From NCBI GenBank assembly GCA_905221605.1, contig CAJNDS010001702.1, positions 17,501-57,500 of the forward strand: DNA of 40,000 bases, given 5' to 3'. Positions within the stretch are counted from its first letter, which is position 1, and each line of letters begins with the position of its first letter. Below, one piece after another: positions 1 to 6,825 of the stretch. Source of the DNA: Symbiodinium natans (lineage: Eukaryota; Sar; Dinophyceae; Suessiales; Symbiodiniaceae). Both the position numbers and the translations under genes were made by a program. A model generated the notes under the pieces. That model was not told the DNA's origin and did no database searches. It saw only the letters and a list, made by a program, of their open reading frames with translations.

Positions 1-46
1 TCCTCCGTGATTCTCAAACCCTTTCTTCGACCTGGTCCGGAATTCC

Positions 47-86
47 TAGGGTTTAGGATTTAGGGTTTAGGGTTTAGGGTTTAGGA
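47..86 (+). repeat. telomere-type tract (TTTAGGG)n
   Basis: About five TTTAGGG units, one of them TTTAGGA. For all telomere-type entries here the strand given is the one that reads TTTAGGG. Confidence 0.95.
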
Positions 87-307
87 TAAAGTCCACATCC
101 TGCTAGGCATTGTAGACCATGAAAAACAGTCTGCTCCAACCTGTCGAAAACCTGACTTGCAAACCAGAATCCTGCGAACATCTTGCCCGCAACCCTTAAG
201 CCCCTCGGCCTTTCCCGTCTGTTTTTTACTGCGCGCTGGCCGGGAGAGTTTTATACGACTCAAAAAAGCCTGCGGGCAGCCAGACGAAATAGATCCCGAC
301 GACCAGG

Positions 308-522
308 CTATCGCAAGCAAGCGTGGCGACAAATTTTAGTGCACTCCGTGGCCGAAGGAGGCTTCGCCTGTTCATGCTTGAAAGCTGCAGGAGCTTGCGA
401 CCCGTAAATCGGAGTCTTGGATGCCGGATTGGCAGTTGTTCTGTGCGACGTTTTGAGAGAAGGGTTCATGCGGGGGCCGTGAGCGTCAGAACCGAATCCT
501 CTAGCATGACTTCTTGCGCTGT
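308..522 (-). CDS. candidate exon, unknown protein (low confidence)
   Basis: On the - strand a frame stays open for about 70 codons and ends at a TAG at 308-310. A possible acceptor (GCAG) lies just upstream, next to a telomere-type tract. The peptide is hydrophilic and rich in Ser, Pro, Thr and Lys, without simple repeats; it includes NPSLKTSHRTTANPASKTP. No family is recognised. The + strand is open over 157-339 (60 codons) on the same DNA, so the strand is not secure. It could be a terminal exon, an exon fragment or chance. Confidence 0.22.
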
Positions 523-538
523 CTGCTTTATGTTTTTG

Positions 539-574
539 GTTTAGGGTTTAGGGTTCAGGGTTCAGGGTTTAGGG
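539..574 (+). repeat. telomere-type tract (TTTAGGG)n
   Basis: Five units, two of them TTCAGGG variants. Confidence 0.9.
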
Positions 575-667
575 ACCCAATATGACGGTAGAGCCTCACG
601 ATCCCTTCCCTCAGCCTGCTTGTGAACCGTGCAATCATCGATCAATGACTGGAACTACTGTCGAACC

Positions 668-764
668 ATATAAACCCCTAAACCATTGAACCCCATAAAC
701 CCCACCACCTAAACCATGAAACCCTGTACATAAACCCCCTAAGCCTAAGCCATTAAACCCTACC
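668..764 (-). repeat. degenerate telomere-type tract
   Basis: CCCTAAA-like units with many variants (CCCCATAAA, CCCTGTACATAAA, CCATTAAA) between unrelated bases. It looks like an old decayed tract. Confidence 0.6.
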
Positions 765-900
765 TGACGTAGGCACCGGCATCAATCTGAAGTCTTTGCG
801 GCATTGGCAGCCCTGCCCCACTCGGCCATCACCTCGGGGGATCGAGAACGCAGGATGCAGGGTAGAGCCCGAAAGGCAAGGACCTAGCCACGGTTCGTGT

Positions 901-944
901 ATGCACATATATGTATGTATGTATGTATATATATATATGTATAT

Positions 945-1007
<63 letters not shown>

Positions 1008-1110
1008 TAAGTATAAGTATATGTGTATGTAAATACATATGTATATATGTATATCTGTACACTTACTTGTATGTTTTGCATTATCTGTATATATATATAT
1101 ATATATATAT
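901..1110. repeat. compound microsatellite TGTA / TTTA / TA
   Basis: TGTA and TA repeats (901-943) run into a pure TTTA array (944-1008, about 16 units). GTATA-rich sequence and a TA run (1088-1110) follow. The long open frames here are produced by the repeat and are not genes. Confidence 0.95.
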
Positions 1111-1156
1111 CGTGAAGTCTCCTAACTTCGTAAAAGCCCGCAATGACGTTCTAAAG

Positions 1157-1258
1157 CTACGGCTGTCCAGGCTCGTTGCAGCAGTCTTCATAAGCTGCCA
1201 GCATGCAGCTGAGACACTCAGCTTGCAGAAGTTGTTTAAGCAGAAATGTATCATGCAG
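1157..1258 (-). CDS. candidate terminal exon, unknown protein
   Basis: From a possible acceptor (GGTACAG) at 1259-1265 the - strand reads 33 codons, then a TAG at 1157-1159. The peptide begins LHDTFLLKQLLQAECLSCML and goes on with AAYEDCCNEPGQP. It looks like a Cys-containing helical stretch, but no family is recognised. The + strand frame over the same bases is open as well. It sits left of the other - strand exon candidates at 1607-2583 and could be the 3' end of the same gene. Its phase relative to them is not established. Confidence 0.25.
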   Translation of the reverse strand: MHDTFLLKQLLQAECLSCMLAAYEDCCNEPGQP

Positions 1259-1319
1259 CTGTACCTGAACAATTCAGGAGCAGGCTGGGGGTATCGTCCA
1301 GAAGCGCTCTTTCAGCCAG

Positions 1320-1345
1320 AGTTTAGGGTTTAGGGTTTAGGGTTT
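1320..1345 (+). repeat. telomere-type tract (TTTAGGG)n
   Basis: Three and a half pure units. Confidence 0.9.
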
Positions 1346-1606
1346 ATTGCCATCAGTATGAACTGAGGACAAATAGAGCCAACACAGAACTCAAACCCTA
1401 TTGGTAAGCCCTAAACCCTCCGCGTGACCCTAAGTTTTGGTGGAAGCTTCTGCAAAGTCCCAAATCCCCCAACATTCTCAGCGGCCTCAGGTTCATGAGA
1501 TGGTGGTTTAAGGGTTCAGGGCTCAGCTAAGGGTTTAGGGCTTTATTTTGGGCGTTCGGCTCTTGTAAAAAAAACTGCAAGCAAGCAGATGTCAGGTCCC
1601 AGAGAC

Positions 1607-1719
1607 CTTCGTTTGGTGCAGTGCTCAGCGTTCACGCGCTCCAGGACGCCAGTCTCCAAGAAGGGTGCCCCTCGAATGGCCGCGTCTTTCTCTCCCTCGG
1701 CATTGAACATGGCGACCGC
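1607..1719 (-). CDS. candidate internal exon, unknown protein
   Basis: On the - strand this follows an acceptor (GTAAG) and ends at a possible GT donor (AAG/GTCTCT). The frame stays open beyond the donor to about 1560. The peptide starts AVAMFNAEGEKDAAIRGAPF and includes LERVNAEHC; it is mixed and charged, without repeats. Its phase 0 start agrees with the phase in which the candidate exon at 1838-1962 would end. No domain is recognised. A + strand frame is open over 1589-1792 too, so this rests on phase agreement and composition only. Confidence 0.3.
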
Positions 1720-1781
1720 CTTACTTGAGGCTCTTGTCGGGTTGGGGGGGCTGGGGGCGAAGGGTCGGAGGGTCGAAGGCC

Positions 1782-1839
1782 CGAAACCCTAAACCCTAAA
1801 CCCTAAACCCTAAACCCTCAACCCTAAACCCTAAATCCT
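1782..1839 (-). repeat. telomere-type tract (CCCTAAA)n
   Basis: Eight units, with single CCCTCAA and AAATCCT variants. Confidence 0.95.
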
Positions 1840-1962
1840 GAGACGGGCAGATGCATCCCACGACACCTCTCGAAGGGCTGAGGTATGAGCACTCGCAGAC
1901 AGGGACTGCAGAGGCTCGGAATTGCAGGCGCGCTCCTCCGGAAACCCTGACACCCGCCTCAT
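1838..1962 (-). CDS. candidate internal exon, unknown protein
   Basis: The acceptor is CTTAGCAG on the - strand. The candidate ends CAG/GATTTAGGG, which would be a GA donor lying at the edge of the telomere-type tract; GA and GC donors are known in dinoflagellates. It is 125 bp, phase 1 in and phase 0 out, and compatible with both neighbouring candidates. The peptide contains RVSGGARLQFRASAVPVCEC. The + strand is open for 114 codons across 1851-2195, which weakens the call. Confidence 0.25.
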
Positions 1963-2159
1963 CTGCTAAGGAACTGAAGGCAATTTACCATGGTTGGGAT
2001 ACATGCAAATATAAAGTTCTGTTCCAAGTTGAGGGCAAATTTAGAAGGCTTATAACATGGACTAGGACTTTTTGGCTTCAAGCTCTACAGCACCAGCGTC
2101 CGATAAACAGTACCGTACTCTATGCCGAGCCCTTGTCATCAGACCCGTCTTACCATCTA

Positions 2160-2206
2160 ACCCCCAACCCCCAAACCCTAAACCCTAAACCCTAAACCCC
2201 AAACCC
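2160..2206 (-). repeat. telomere-type tract (CCCTAAA)n
   Basis: Six units including CCCCAA variants. It begins directly at the possible donor of the exon candidate at 2205-2330. Confidence 0.95.
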
Positions 2207-2330
2207 ATGTCCTCCATCTCCATGATGGCGGAGTAGTTCTGCAACAGCTGCGCCTTGTTCGGCAAATCCAAGAAGCCATTCACTGTGCCTCGCTGCTTCG
2301 CAGAAACCCACACAAGAATCCAGCGGAAGG
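2205..2330 (-). CDS. candidate internal exon, unknown protein
   Basis: 126 bp on the - strand between an acceptor (CCAGCAAG) and a possible GT donor (ATGG/GTTTGGGG), with the telomere-type tract starting inside the would-be intron. Phase 1 in and out. The peptide includes FRWILVWVSAKQRGTVNGFL and then LPNKAQLLQNYSAIMEMEDM, a hydrophobic stretch followed by an amphipathic one. No family is recognised. It links in phase to the candidates at 2497-2583 and 1838-1962, making a four-exon chain with 1607-1719. A second - strand frame is also open here. Confidence 0.33.
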
Positions 2331-2361
2331 CTTGCTGGAACTACGCCACCCCAAAACTCCC

Positions 2362-2411
2362 TAGGGTTTAGGGTTTAGAGTTTAGGGTTTAGGGCTTAGG
2401 GTTTAGGGTTT
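2362..2411 (+). repeat. telomere-type tract, G-rich arm of a fusion-like junction
   Basis: Seven TTTAGGG units with TTTAGAG and CTTAGGG variants. It meets a CCCTAAA array head-on at 2412. Confidence 0.95.
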
Positions 2412-2412
2412 C

Positions 2413-2485
2413 AACCCTAAACCCTAAACCCTAAACCCTAAACCCTAAACCCTAAACCCTAAACCCTAAACCCTAAACCCTAAAC
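2413..2485 (-). repeat. telomere-type tract, C-rich arm of a fusion-like junction
   Basis: Ten consecutive CCCTAAA units. With the preceding G-rich arm it forms a (TTTAGGG)n(CCCTAAA)n inverted repeat able to fold into a long hairpin. Confidence 0.97.
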
Positions 2486-2496
2486 AGGTTCCTTAC

Positions 2497-2583
2497 CAGC
2501 ACGTAACAGGCTGCAGAACTCAGCATCGAAAATGTACACCCCGTCGGCTGTGTGGATGGCAGGATCCTTGTAGCTGGGACTGC
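2497..2583 (-). CDS. candidate internal exon, unknown protein
   Basis: This - strand island has the best donor seen in the window (GCTG/GTAAGG). Its acceptor (GCTCCAG) follows a C/T-poor stretch. It is 87 bp, ends in phase 1, and joins in phase to the candidate at 2205-2330. The peptide includes SPSYKDPAIHTADGVYIFDA and EFCSLLRA. Telomere-type tracts lie on both sides (2413-2485 and 2601-2673), so they would be intronic. I do not recognise the protein, and chance cannot be excluded for 29 codons. Confidence 0.33.
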
Positions 2584-2600
2584 CTGGAGCAGCTTACAGG

Positions 2601-2673
2601 GGTTTAGGGTTTAGGGTTTAGGGTTTAGGGTGTAGGGTTTAGGGTTTAGGGTTCAGGGTTTAGGGTTTTAGGG
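2601..2673 (+). repeat. telomere-type tract (TTTAGGG)n
   Basis: Ten units with TGTAGGG, TTCAGGG and TTTTAGGG variants. Confidence 0.95.
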
Positions 2674-2698
2674 CTTGAGCAGCTTAGTATAGGCGCCT

Positions 2699-2803
2699 TA
2701 ATAAAATTGGAATAGGGTTTCTTTGGGAGGGTATTATCATAGAATTCTGTAGGGGTCCATAAGGAAATATTATTACTAACTTCTCCGACCCCTATGGTAC
2801 GGT
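2699..2803 (+). repeat. dispersed repeat family F, copy 1
   Basis: About 105 bp that aligns with 13079-13175. Shared blocks include AATAAAA.TGG, TTTGGG..TATTAT, a CATAAGG/TATAAGGG block and GACCyCTATrG near the end. It has no strong terminal inverted repeat; only AGGGGTC/GACCCCT pairs internally. Confidence 0.55.
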
Positions 2804-2866
2804 GTAGGGCTTGAGGGCTTAGGACTTACAACCCCCTAGCGTAACGCCCGCATGCCCGCCATACCT

Positions 2867-2888
2867 TTGGTAGCCATTTTGGCTCAAG
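2867..2888 (+). other. relict dinoflagellate spliced leader (DinoSL)
   Basis: Bases 2869-2888 read GGTAGCCATTTTGGCTCAAG. The 22-nt DinoSL (DCCGTAGCCATTTTGGCTCAAG) is matched at every position except the two C residues at positions 2 and 3. The next bases are CC, not the GT that follows the leader exon in an SL RNA gene. This therefore looks like a relict leader carried into the genome by retroposition of a mature mRNA, as described for dinoflagellates. No ORF follows; a telomere-type tract starts about 16 bp downstream. Confidence 0.85.
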
Positions 2889-2903
2889 CCAGGTCGGGCA
2901 GCT

Positions 2904-2955
2904 CTAAACCCTATAGCCCTAAACCCTAAACCCTAAACCCTAAACCCTAAACCCT
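2904..2955 (-). repeat. telomere-type tract (CCCTAAA)n
   Basis: Seven units. It follows the relict spliced leader after a 15-bp gap. Confidence 0.95.
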
Positions 2956-3037
2956 GGCAGGTGCCTTTTTGTTTGACCAATCAGGGTAAAAGCCCTTGCA
3001 GCCCTGGATGGGACGCTCGCTTCCTTGCGGCGTTGCC

Positions 3038-3212
3038 TAGACCCAGGAGTAACCTAGGCATAACAAGGGTGCCCTTTTTGGTTTAGAGGGGTTTCCATAA
3101 GGGAACCCAAACCCTAAAAAAAGGGAATACCCTAAACCCTTAACCCTGAACCCTAAACCCTAACCCTAAACCCAAAACCCTAAAATAAGGGCCGACTCAG
3201 GGTCCTAGTAGT
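3038..3212 (+). repeat. dispersed repeat family C, copy 1, split by telomere repeats
   Basis: The 5' part (3038-3127) has the family hallmarks: GACCCAGGAGTAACCTAGGCA, then AAGGGTGCCC, a T-run, AGGGGTTT and AAGGGAACCC. The 3' part resumes at about 3185 with AGGGCCGACTCAGGGTCC. Between them lie about 55 bp of CCCTAAA-type repeat that copies at 26360 and 30895 lack. Confidence 0.8.
3130..3184 (-). repeat. telomere-type tract inside family C copy 1
   Basis: Seven degenerate units (CCCTTAA, CCCTGAA, CCCTAA, CCCAAAA variants), starting directly after AGGGAAT of the host repeat. Confidence 0.9.
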
Positions 3213-3265
3213 CCATCCGACTTGCCACTTGGAGGTTCATGGGTACTGCTAACCCCCAAAAAATT

Positions 3266-3397
3266 GTCCATTTGCTTCAGAACCCCCCCCCCCCCACAAA
3301 AACATGAAAGATAAAATTCCAATATTGCTTTTATGCGCAAGAAGATTTGTCATTTTTTTTGTGGGGGGGGGGGGGGGGGTTCTTAAGCAAATGGTGG
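3266..3397 (+). repeat. foldback element family A, copy 1
   Basis: Left end CCATTTGCTTCAGAACCCCC pairs with right end GGGGGTTCTTAAGCAAATGG. The arms continue into a C-run plus ACAAAAACATGA on the left, matched by TCATTTTTTTTGTG plus a G-run on the right. It is a MITE-like palindrome of about 130 bp. No clear target duplication was seen. Confidence 0.85.
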
Positions 3398-3419
3398 CAG
3401 TTAAAAGTCTACTTCTAAC

Positions 3420-3907
3420 CTACTCAGAGGACGTGGGAGGCTGATGAGGAGAGTTATACTTGGGGTTGTAAGTGCCCTGAACGACGAGCAACTGCAATTC
3501 AGTCGCTTGCCTGTAGCGGGGTTTCGAATACTGAAAACTAACTGTGGATTGTTGGACATGGCAATGCAGACAGTGGCATAAAGGCATTCTGCCAGCGTGG
3601 ACGCCAACTGACAGTGCGATGCTTGTGTTTCGAGCTGCACGAATCAGGATGCGGCCCCCCTTTCCCGGCGACGTGCAGGAGTCCGGAAGCCCAAGCCACG
3701 AGGGCCGTTTACGGACGCTGCCGCCAACGGCAAGCGGCAGATACCCTGACAACATCCCCAGAACGCCCGATGTCGCCGAGATGCCCTCAACACCCTTGGT
3801 CCAACTTTACGGCTTCTCTAGGATTTAAGCAGGACAACGTGCGGCCCTGGTCGGACATGCGTCGTCCTGACTTGAGCTTTAGATACCACCCCAACCCAGG
3901 TCGTTGA
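3420..3907. other. island with long overlapping frames on both strands; no gene assigned
   Basis: There are no telomere repeats here. The + strand is open for about 122 codons (3541-3907) and the - strand for about 111 (3420-3755), mutually exclusive. Neither peptide is recognised, and neither exceeds the length expected by chance. The - strand reading includes RAARNTSIALSVGVHAGRM; the + strand reading includes FCQRGRQLTVRCLCFELHES. A further - strand open piece at about 3770-3832 (RMSDQGRTLSCLNPREAVKL) is in phase with the candidate exon at 3953-4021. Confidence 0.4.
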
Positions 3908-3952
3908 TCGCCACTTAAATGTATCCTTGATCCACCCCGGCGCCCCACCCAC

Positions 3953-4021
3953 CTTTCAGTGCCGTGAGGCCAGCAGCCCAGGTGCTGCTCCAGTAGGCAA
4001 AGTCCTGTCGGATCCGAGGTG
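3953..4021 (-). CDS. candidate internal exon, unknown protein
   Basis: 69 bp between an acceptor (ACTACCCAG) and a GT donor (AAAG/GTGGGT) on the - strand. The peptide includes RIRQDFAYWSSTWAAGLTAL, with three aromatic residues close together. Foldback A copy 2 would lie in the intron just upstream. The other two - strand frames are also partly open, so confidence is low. Confidence 0.25.
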
Positions 4022-4107
4022 CTGGGTAGTTCTCTTAATTAAAACCTCTTTTCTAAGTCGTATGTATAGTACAGCGCCCTGAAAATGAGGACCCAAAGCG
4101 CGCTAAT

Positions 4108-4215
4108 CTACTATTTGCCTATACGAACCCACAACAAAAAGTACAAATCCCTATGTTGCCCTTATAAAGAAGAGTAACTTGTGCTTTCTTGCGTGTGTTC
4201 TTAAGCAAATAGTAG
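4108..4215 (+). repeat. foldback element family A, copy 2
   Basis: The ends CTACTATTTGC and GCAAATAGTAG pair perfectly. Inside them ACGAACCCACAACAAAAAGTAC matches, imperfectly, the complement of GTGCTTTCTTGCGTGTGTTC. Length 108 bp. The pairing may extend outward to GCTA at about 4102 and TAGC at about 4221-4224. Confidence 0.85.
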
Positions 4216-4363
4216 TCATCTAGCGAACTACCGACATTCCTCCCGACTTCTGGGACTTGGCCTTGGGACTTGCAGACATCTGAGGAGCCCCCGCCACATC
4301 CCAAGCTTGACGACAAGTGGACATCAAAGTCTCTACAAAAACCCTAAACCCCAACCGCCCCCA

Positions 4364-4395
4364 CCCCCCCCCCCCCCCCAAAAAAAAAAAAAAAA
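4364..4395 (+). repeat. C-run joined to A-run
   Basis: About 16 C followed directly by about 16 A. The same junction type recurs at foldback A ends and elsewhere. Confidence 0.9.
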
Positions 4396-4478
4396 GAAAG
4401 AGACTAAACTCTTATAAGCCCTAGAGACCATCAAACCTTGAACCCTGAAGGTCCTAAACCCCTAAACCACTCAGCCTC

Positions 4479-4594
4479 AATCCGGTGCCTGGCCTTGTTT
4501 TCTTGGGGGAATGAGGTACCCTGTGTAATCCCTTATATATATATATATCATATTTATTCATTTGTTTATAGTAAGAAATCCGGTGCCTGGCCTT
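4479..4594 (-). repeat. 98-bp intron-like insertion bracketed by exact 18-bp direct repeats
   Basis: Bases 4479-4496 and 4577-4594 are the identical 18-mer AATCCGGTGCCTGGCCTT, 98 bp apart. On the - strand each copy contains CCAG/GCACCGG. Removing 4489-4586 as a GC-AG intron would restore one copy exactly. The insert holds a TA microsatellite. This fits an intron gained by insertion with target duplication, or a small insertion unrelated to splicing. Confidence 0.6.
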
Positions 4595-4681
4595 TTTTCG
4601 ATGTGCCACGGCGCAGCCCTCCTTCATCGTCCAGTGGCCATGGCCAAATGCCCAGTATTCAGCGCGAGCCTTCGCAGGTTT
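4587..4681 (-). CDS. candidate exon, unknown basic protein
   Basis: From an acceptor (AACCCCAG) the - strand reads 31 codons to a GC donor placed exactly inside the 18-bp direct repeat. The peptide includes KARAEYWAFGHGHWTMKEGC and then AVAHRKKAR, basic and aromatic. Splicing out 4489-4586 keeps the frame open (RHRIEAEWF). The + strand ORF 4438-4734 covers the same bases with a Ser/Pro-rich reading, so the strand remains open to question. Confidence 0.28.
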
Positions 4682-4721
4682 CTGGGGTTTCGGGAGTTTG
4701 TGCGGAGGTCCCCTTAATTAA

Positions 4722-4742
4722 CCCTAAACCCTAAACCCTAAT
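4722..4742 (-). repeat. short telomere-type tract
   Basis: Three CCCTAA(A) units. Confidence 0.9.
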
Positions 4743-4747
4743 CTTAG

Positions 4748-4906
4748 GTTCCAGAAGCCCTTCTTAGGCTCCTCATCGCCGGGGGAGCAAAGCACCGTGG
4801 CATTATCCTGCGGCAGGAGATGTTCAACCTCGGGAAGGACCATAGTGAACACAACATATATGTAGATCACAAGAGGCTGCAGCAACTATTGGCCACAGTG
4901 CTCTAG
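4748..4906 (+). CDS. candidate terminal exon, unknown protein
   Basis: After AATCTTAG, which directly follows the telomere-type tract, the + strand reads 52 codons to a TAG at 4904-4906. The peptide includes LLIAGGAKHRGIILRQEMFN and ends HKRLQQLLATVL. It is hydrophobic then charged, with no low complexity. No family is recognised. A - strand frame is open for about 26 codons over its first half, so the two readings compete. Confidence 0.28.
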   Translation, partial: VPEALLRLLIAGGAKHRGIILRQEMFNLGKDHSEHNIYVDHKRLQQLLATVL

Positions 4907-5216
4907 CAAGAGCCGGGAGAAACAGCAACTATGCGTTCATAGAACATGAAACACCCAACTGCGCCCAAGCTCCGCGAGGAACGAACTTCGATCACGGCGG
5001 CGGATGGCTTGAAAAATGCAAGTGATGGACGATCACACCATTCCCTCTTTCTTGTATAGAGATACACGCAAAAGAACTGCTCTGTAGAAATTTCTTCCGA
5101 GAGGCCTGCAGTGCCAACTGCAGCAGGAAGCTCCCAGCCACGTGGGCCATTCCGGTTCGGTCGTTTGCACGAGAAGTACTACCGTGCTGCCGATGTGAGC
5201 CATGGAGCAGCAGTTC

Positions 5217-5268
5217 AACCCTAAACCCTAAACCCTAAACCCTAAACCCTAAACCCTAAACCCTAAAG
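5217..5268 (-). repeat. telomere-type tract (CCCTAAA)n
   Basis: Seven pure units. Confidence 0.97.
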
Positions 5269-5286
5269 GGTTAATTCGGTTTTCAG

Positions 5287-5358
5287 GCTACGAGGCTGAC
5301 CTAGGGGCATCCCGTTGGTGGGGATATCTCGTCCAACTTCAACGCAACATCTTTGCAG
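5287..5358 (+). CDS. candidate internal exon, unknown protein
   Basis: There is a good acceptor (GGTTTTCAG) 18 bp after the telomere-type tract. 24 codons follow, with a possible GA donor (GCAG/GAACC). The peptide reads YEADLGASRWWGYLVQLQRN. It is short, and the - strand is also open over 21 codons, so this is only a suggestion. Confidence 0.2.
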
Positions 5359-5423
5359 GAACCGGAATTAGGCCCTAAACCCGGCGTAGGGCTAAGTGTT
5401 TAGGGATCCCTCTTTCGTCTGTA

Positions 5424-5570
5424 ATATATATATATATACATATATATATATATGTATATGTATATGTATATGTATGGAGATTTATATTTATGTATGTATA
5501 TATATATATATATATATCATATGTGTATATATGTAGTCCAATATCGAATTTATAATATATAGTAACATAG
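5424..5570. repeat. TA / GTATA-rich microsatellite
   Basis: Alternating TA runs with GTAT interruptions, ending in AT-rich sequence. Confidence 0.9.
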
Positions 5571-5690
5571 TAACAGCAGACATGATAGTTAAGTCAAGCC
5601 CTGGTCAGTTCTTGATGGTTTTGCAGTGTTGCATCGAGGGCTTCGGCTCCTCAGCAAGGTTGAAGGGAAAAAACTCGGAGGCCTTCCGGG

Positions 5691-5767
5691 GTTTAGGTTT
5701 AGGGTTTAGGCTTTAGGCTTTAGGGTTTAGGGTTTAGGTTTAGGGTTTAGGGTTTAGGGTTTAGGGT
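5691..5767 (+). repeat. telomere-type tract
   Basis: About eleven units, several lacking one base (TTAGGG, GGTTTAGG) or reading CTTTAGG. Confidence 0.95.
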
Positions 5768-6042
5768 CTGCCCTGAAGCCCTAGAGCCCTAAAGCCTTAA
5801 AGGATAAACCCCAGTCAAAGGCCTCAAAGCCCAAAGCCCTGTAACCAGGAACCCCTATAAACCCTAAACCCTAAACTCCAAACCGTTCTCACCCCAAAAC
5901 GAGGCTCGTCAGCAACCTAGTAAGAAAAGGGAGCCCACTCTAGGGTGCATAAGCCAACTGATGCAGAAGCATCTCGTCCCGCAGATATCTTGCGTTGCTT
6001 TGGTTTGGCAGGTTTGGCAGCTTGCTTCCTGTGGCCGTTGAG

Positions 6043-6081
6043 AAACCCTAAACCCTAAACCCTAAACCCTAAACCCTAAAT
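6043..6081 (-). repeat. telomere-type tract (CCCTAAA)n
   Basis: Five and a half pure units. Confidence 0.95.
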
Positions 6082-6241
6082 GACAAACTGAGGGTAGCAC
6101 TTGCACTTCCAAACTTCCAAGCCGCAACCCTAAACTCACAACCCCTATGGAGTCCAAAACCCTACCACACTATGCCCCAAACTCTAACACGCAAAAATGC
6201 CCTAAACCCCAAAACCAAAAACCCCTACATCCCAAAACCCA

Positions 6242-6319
6242 AAGCCCTTCAAGCCCTTCAAGCCCTTCAAGCCCTTCAAGCCCTTCAAGCCCTTCAAGCC
6301 CTTCAAACCCTTCAAACCC
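6242..6319 (-). repeat. 9-bp tandem array, unit AAGCCCTTC
   Basis: Eight to nine units; the last change to AAACCCTTC. The unit resembles a lengthened CCCTAAA, and degenerate CCCTCAA/CCCTAAA units surround it. The open frames over it are repeat artefacts. Confidence 0.93.
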
Positions 6320-6483
6320 TCAAGCCCCCAAGCCCTGAAATAGTCAAGCCCTAAAACCCTCAAACCCTCAAGCCCTAAAACCCTCAAACCTAATCTTGGA
6401 ACCCTAACAAAAAACACACTGTTCGCTGTTTCTTAAAAATTGTAATACCCAATAACTCGAAAATTATTCCAAGTATCCCTAGA

Positions 6484-6517
6484 AACCCTAAACCCTAAAC
6501 CCTAAACCCTAAACCCA
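6484..6517 (-). repeat. telomere-type tract (CCCTAAA)n
   Basis: Nearly five pure units. Confidence 0.95.
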
Positions 6518-6633
6518 GCCTAAGAAACCCTCAACACCCCTCAACCGAGGGCCCGGCAACTCCCTCGAAGGCCTCCGGCTCGGGCTCCGGCCTGGCACTT
6601 TGGGGCACCTCCTGGTCCTTTCGGGCCTTTTTG

Positions 6634-6682
6634 GTTTAGGGTTTAGCCAGGGTTTAGGGTTTAGGGTTTAGGGTTTGGGTGT
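6634..6682 (+). repeat. telomere-type tract
   Basis: Two short runs of TTTAGGG separated by CCAGGG. Confidence 0.85.
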
Positions 6683-6825
6683 ATTGAAATTATTAAGGGT
6701 TCAGGTCCGGGGACAGTTTCGAGGAGGTTCGGGGAGTTTCGAGAAGTTTAGGGTTTAGGGTTTAGGGGTTTCTATTCTCCACTTAGAACCAAAAAAAAAC
6801 ATGCTTTAAATATTCCCTTGGGCTT

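Noticed and set aside
911-1333. 140-codon + strand ORF
   Set aside because: Its first half is the TTTA/TA microsatellite read as Tyr, Ile, Leu and Phe; the rest competes with a - strand exon candidate.
2867-2888. A functional SL RNA gene
   Set aside because: The leader is followed by CC and not a GT donor, and no Sm-like site or 5S gene is seen nearby.
3541-3907. 122-codon + strand ORF as a gene
   Set aside because: Its length is below what chance gives in this much sequence, the - strand is open over much of the same DNA, and no domain is recognised.
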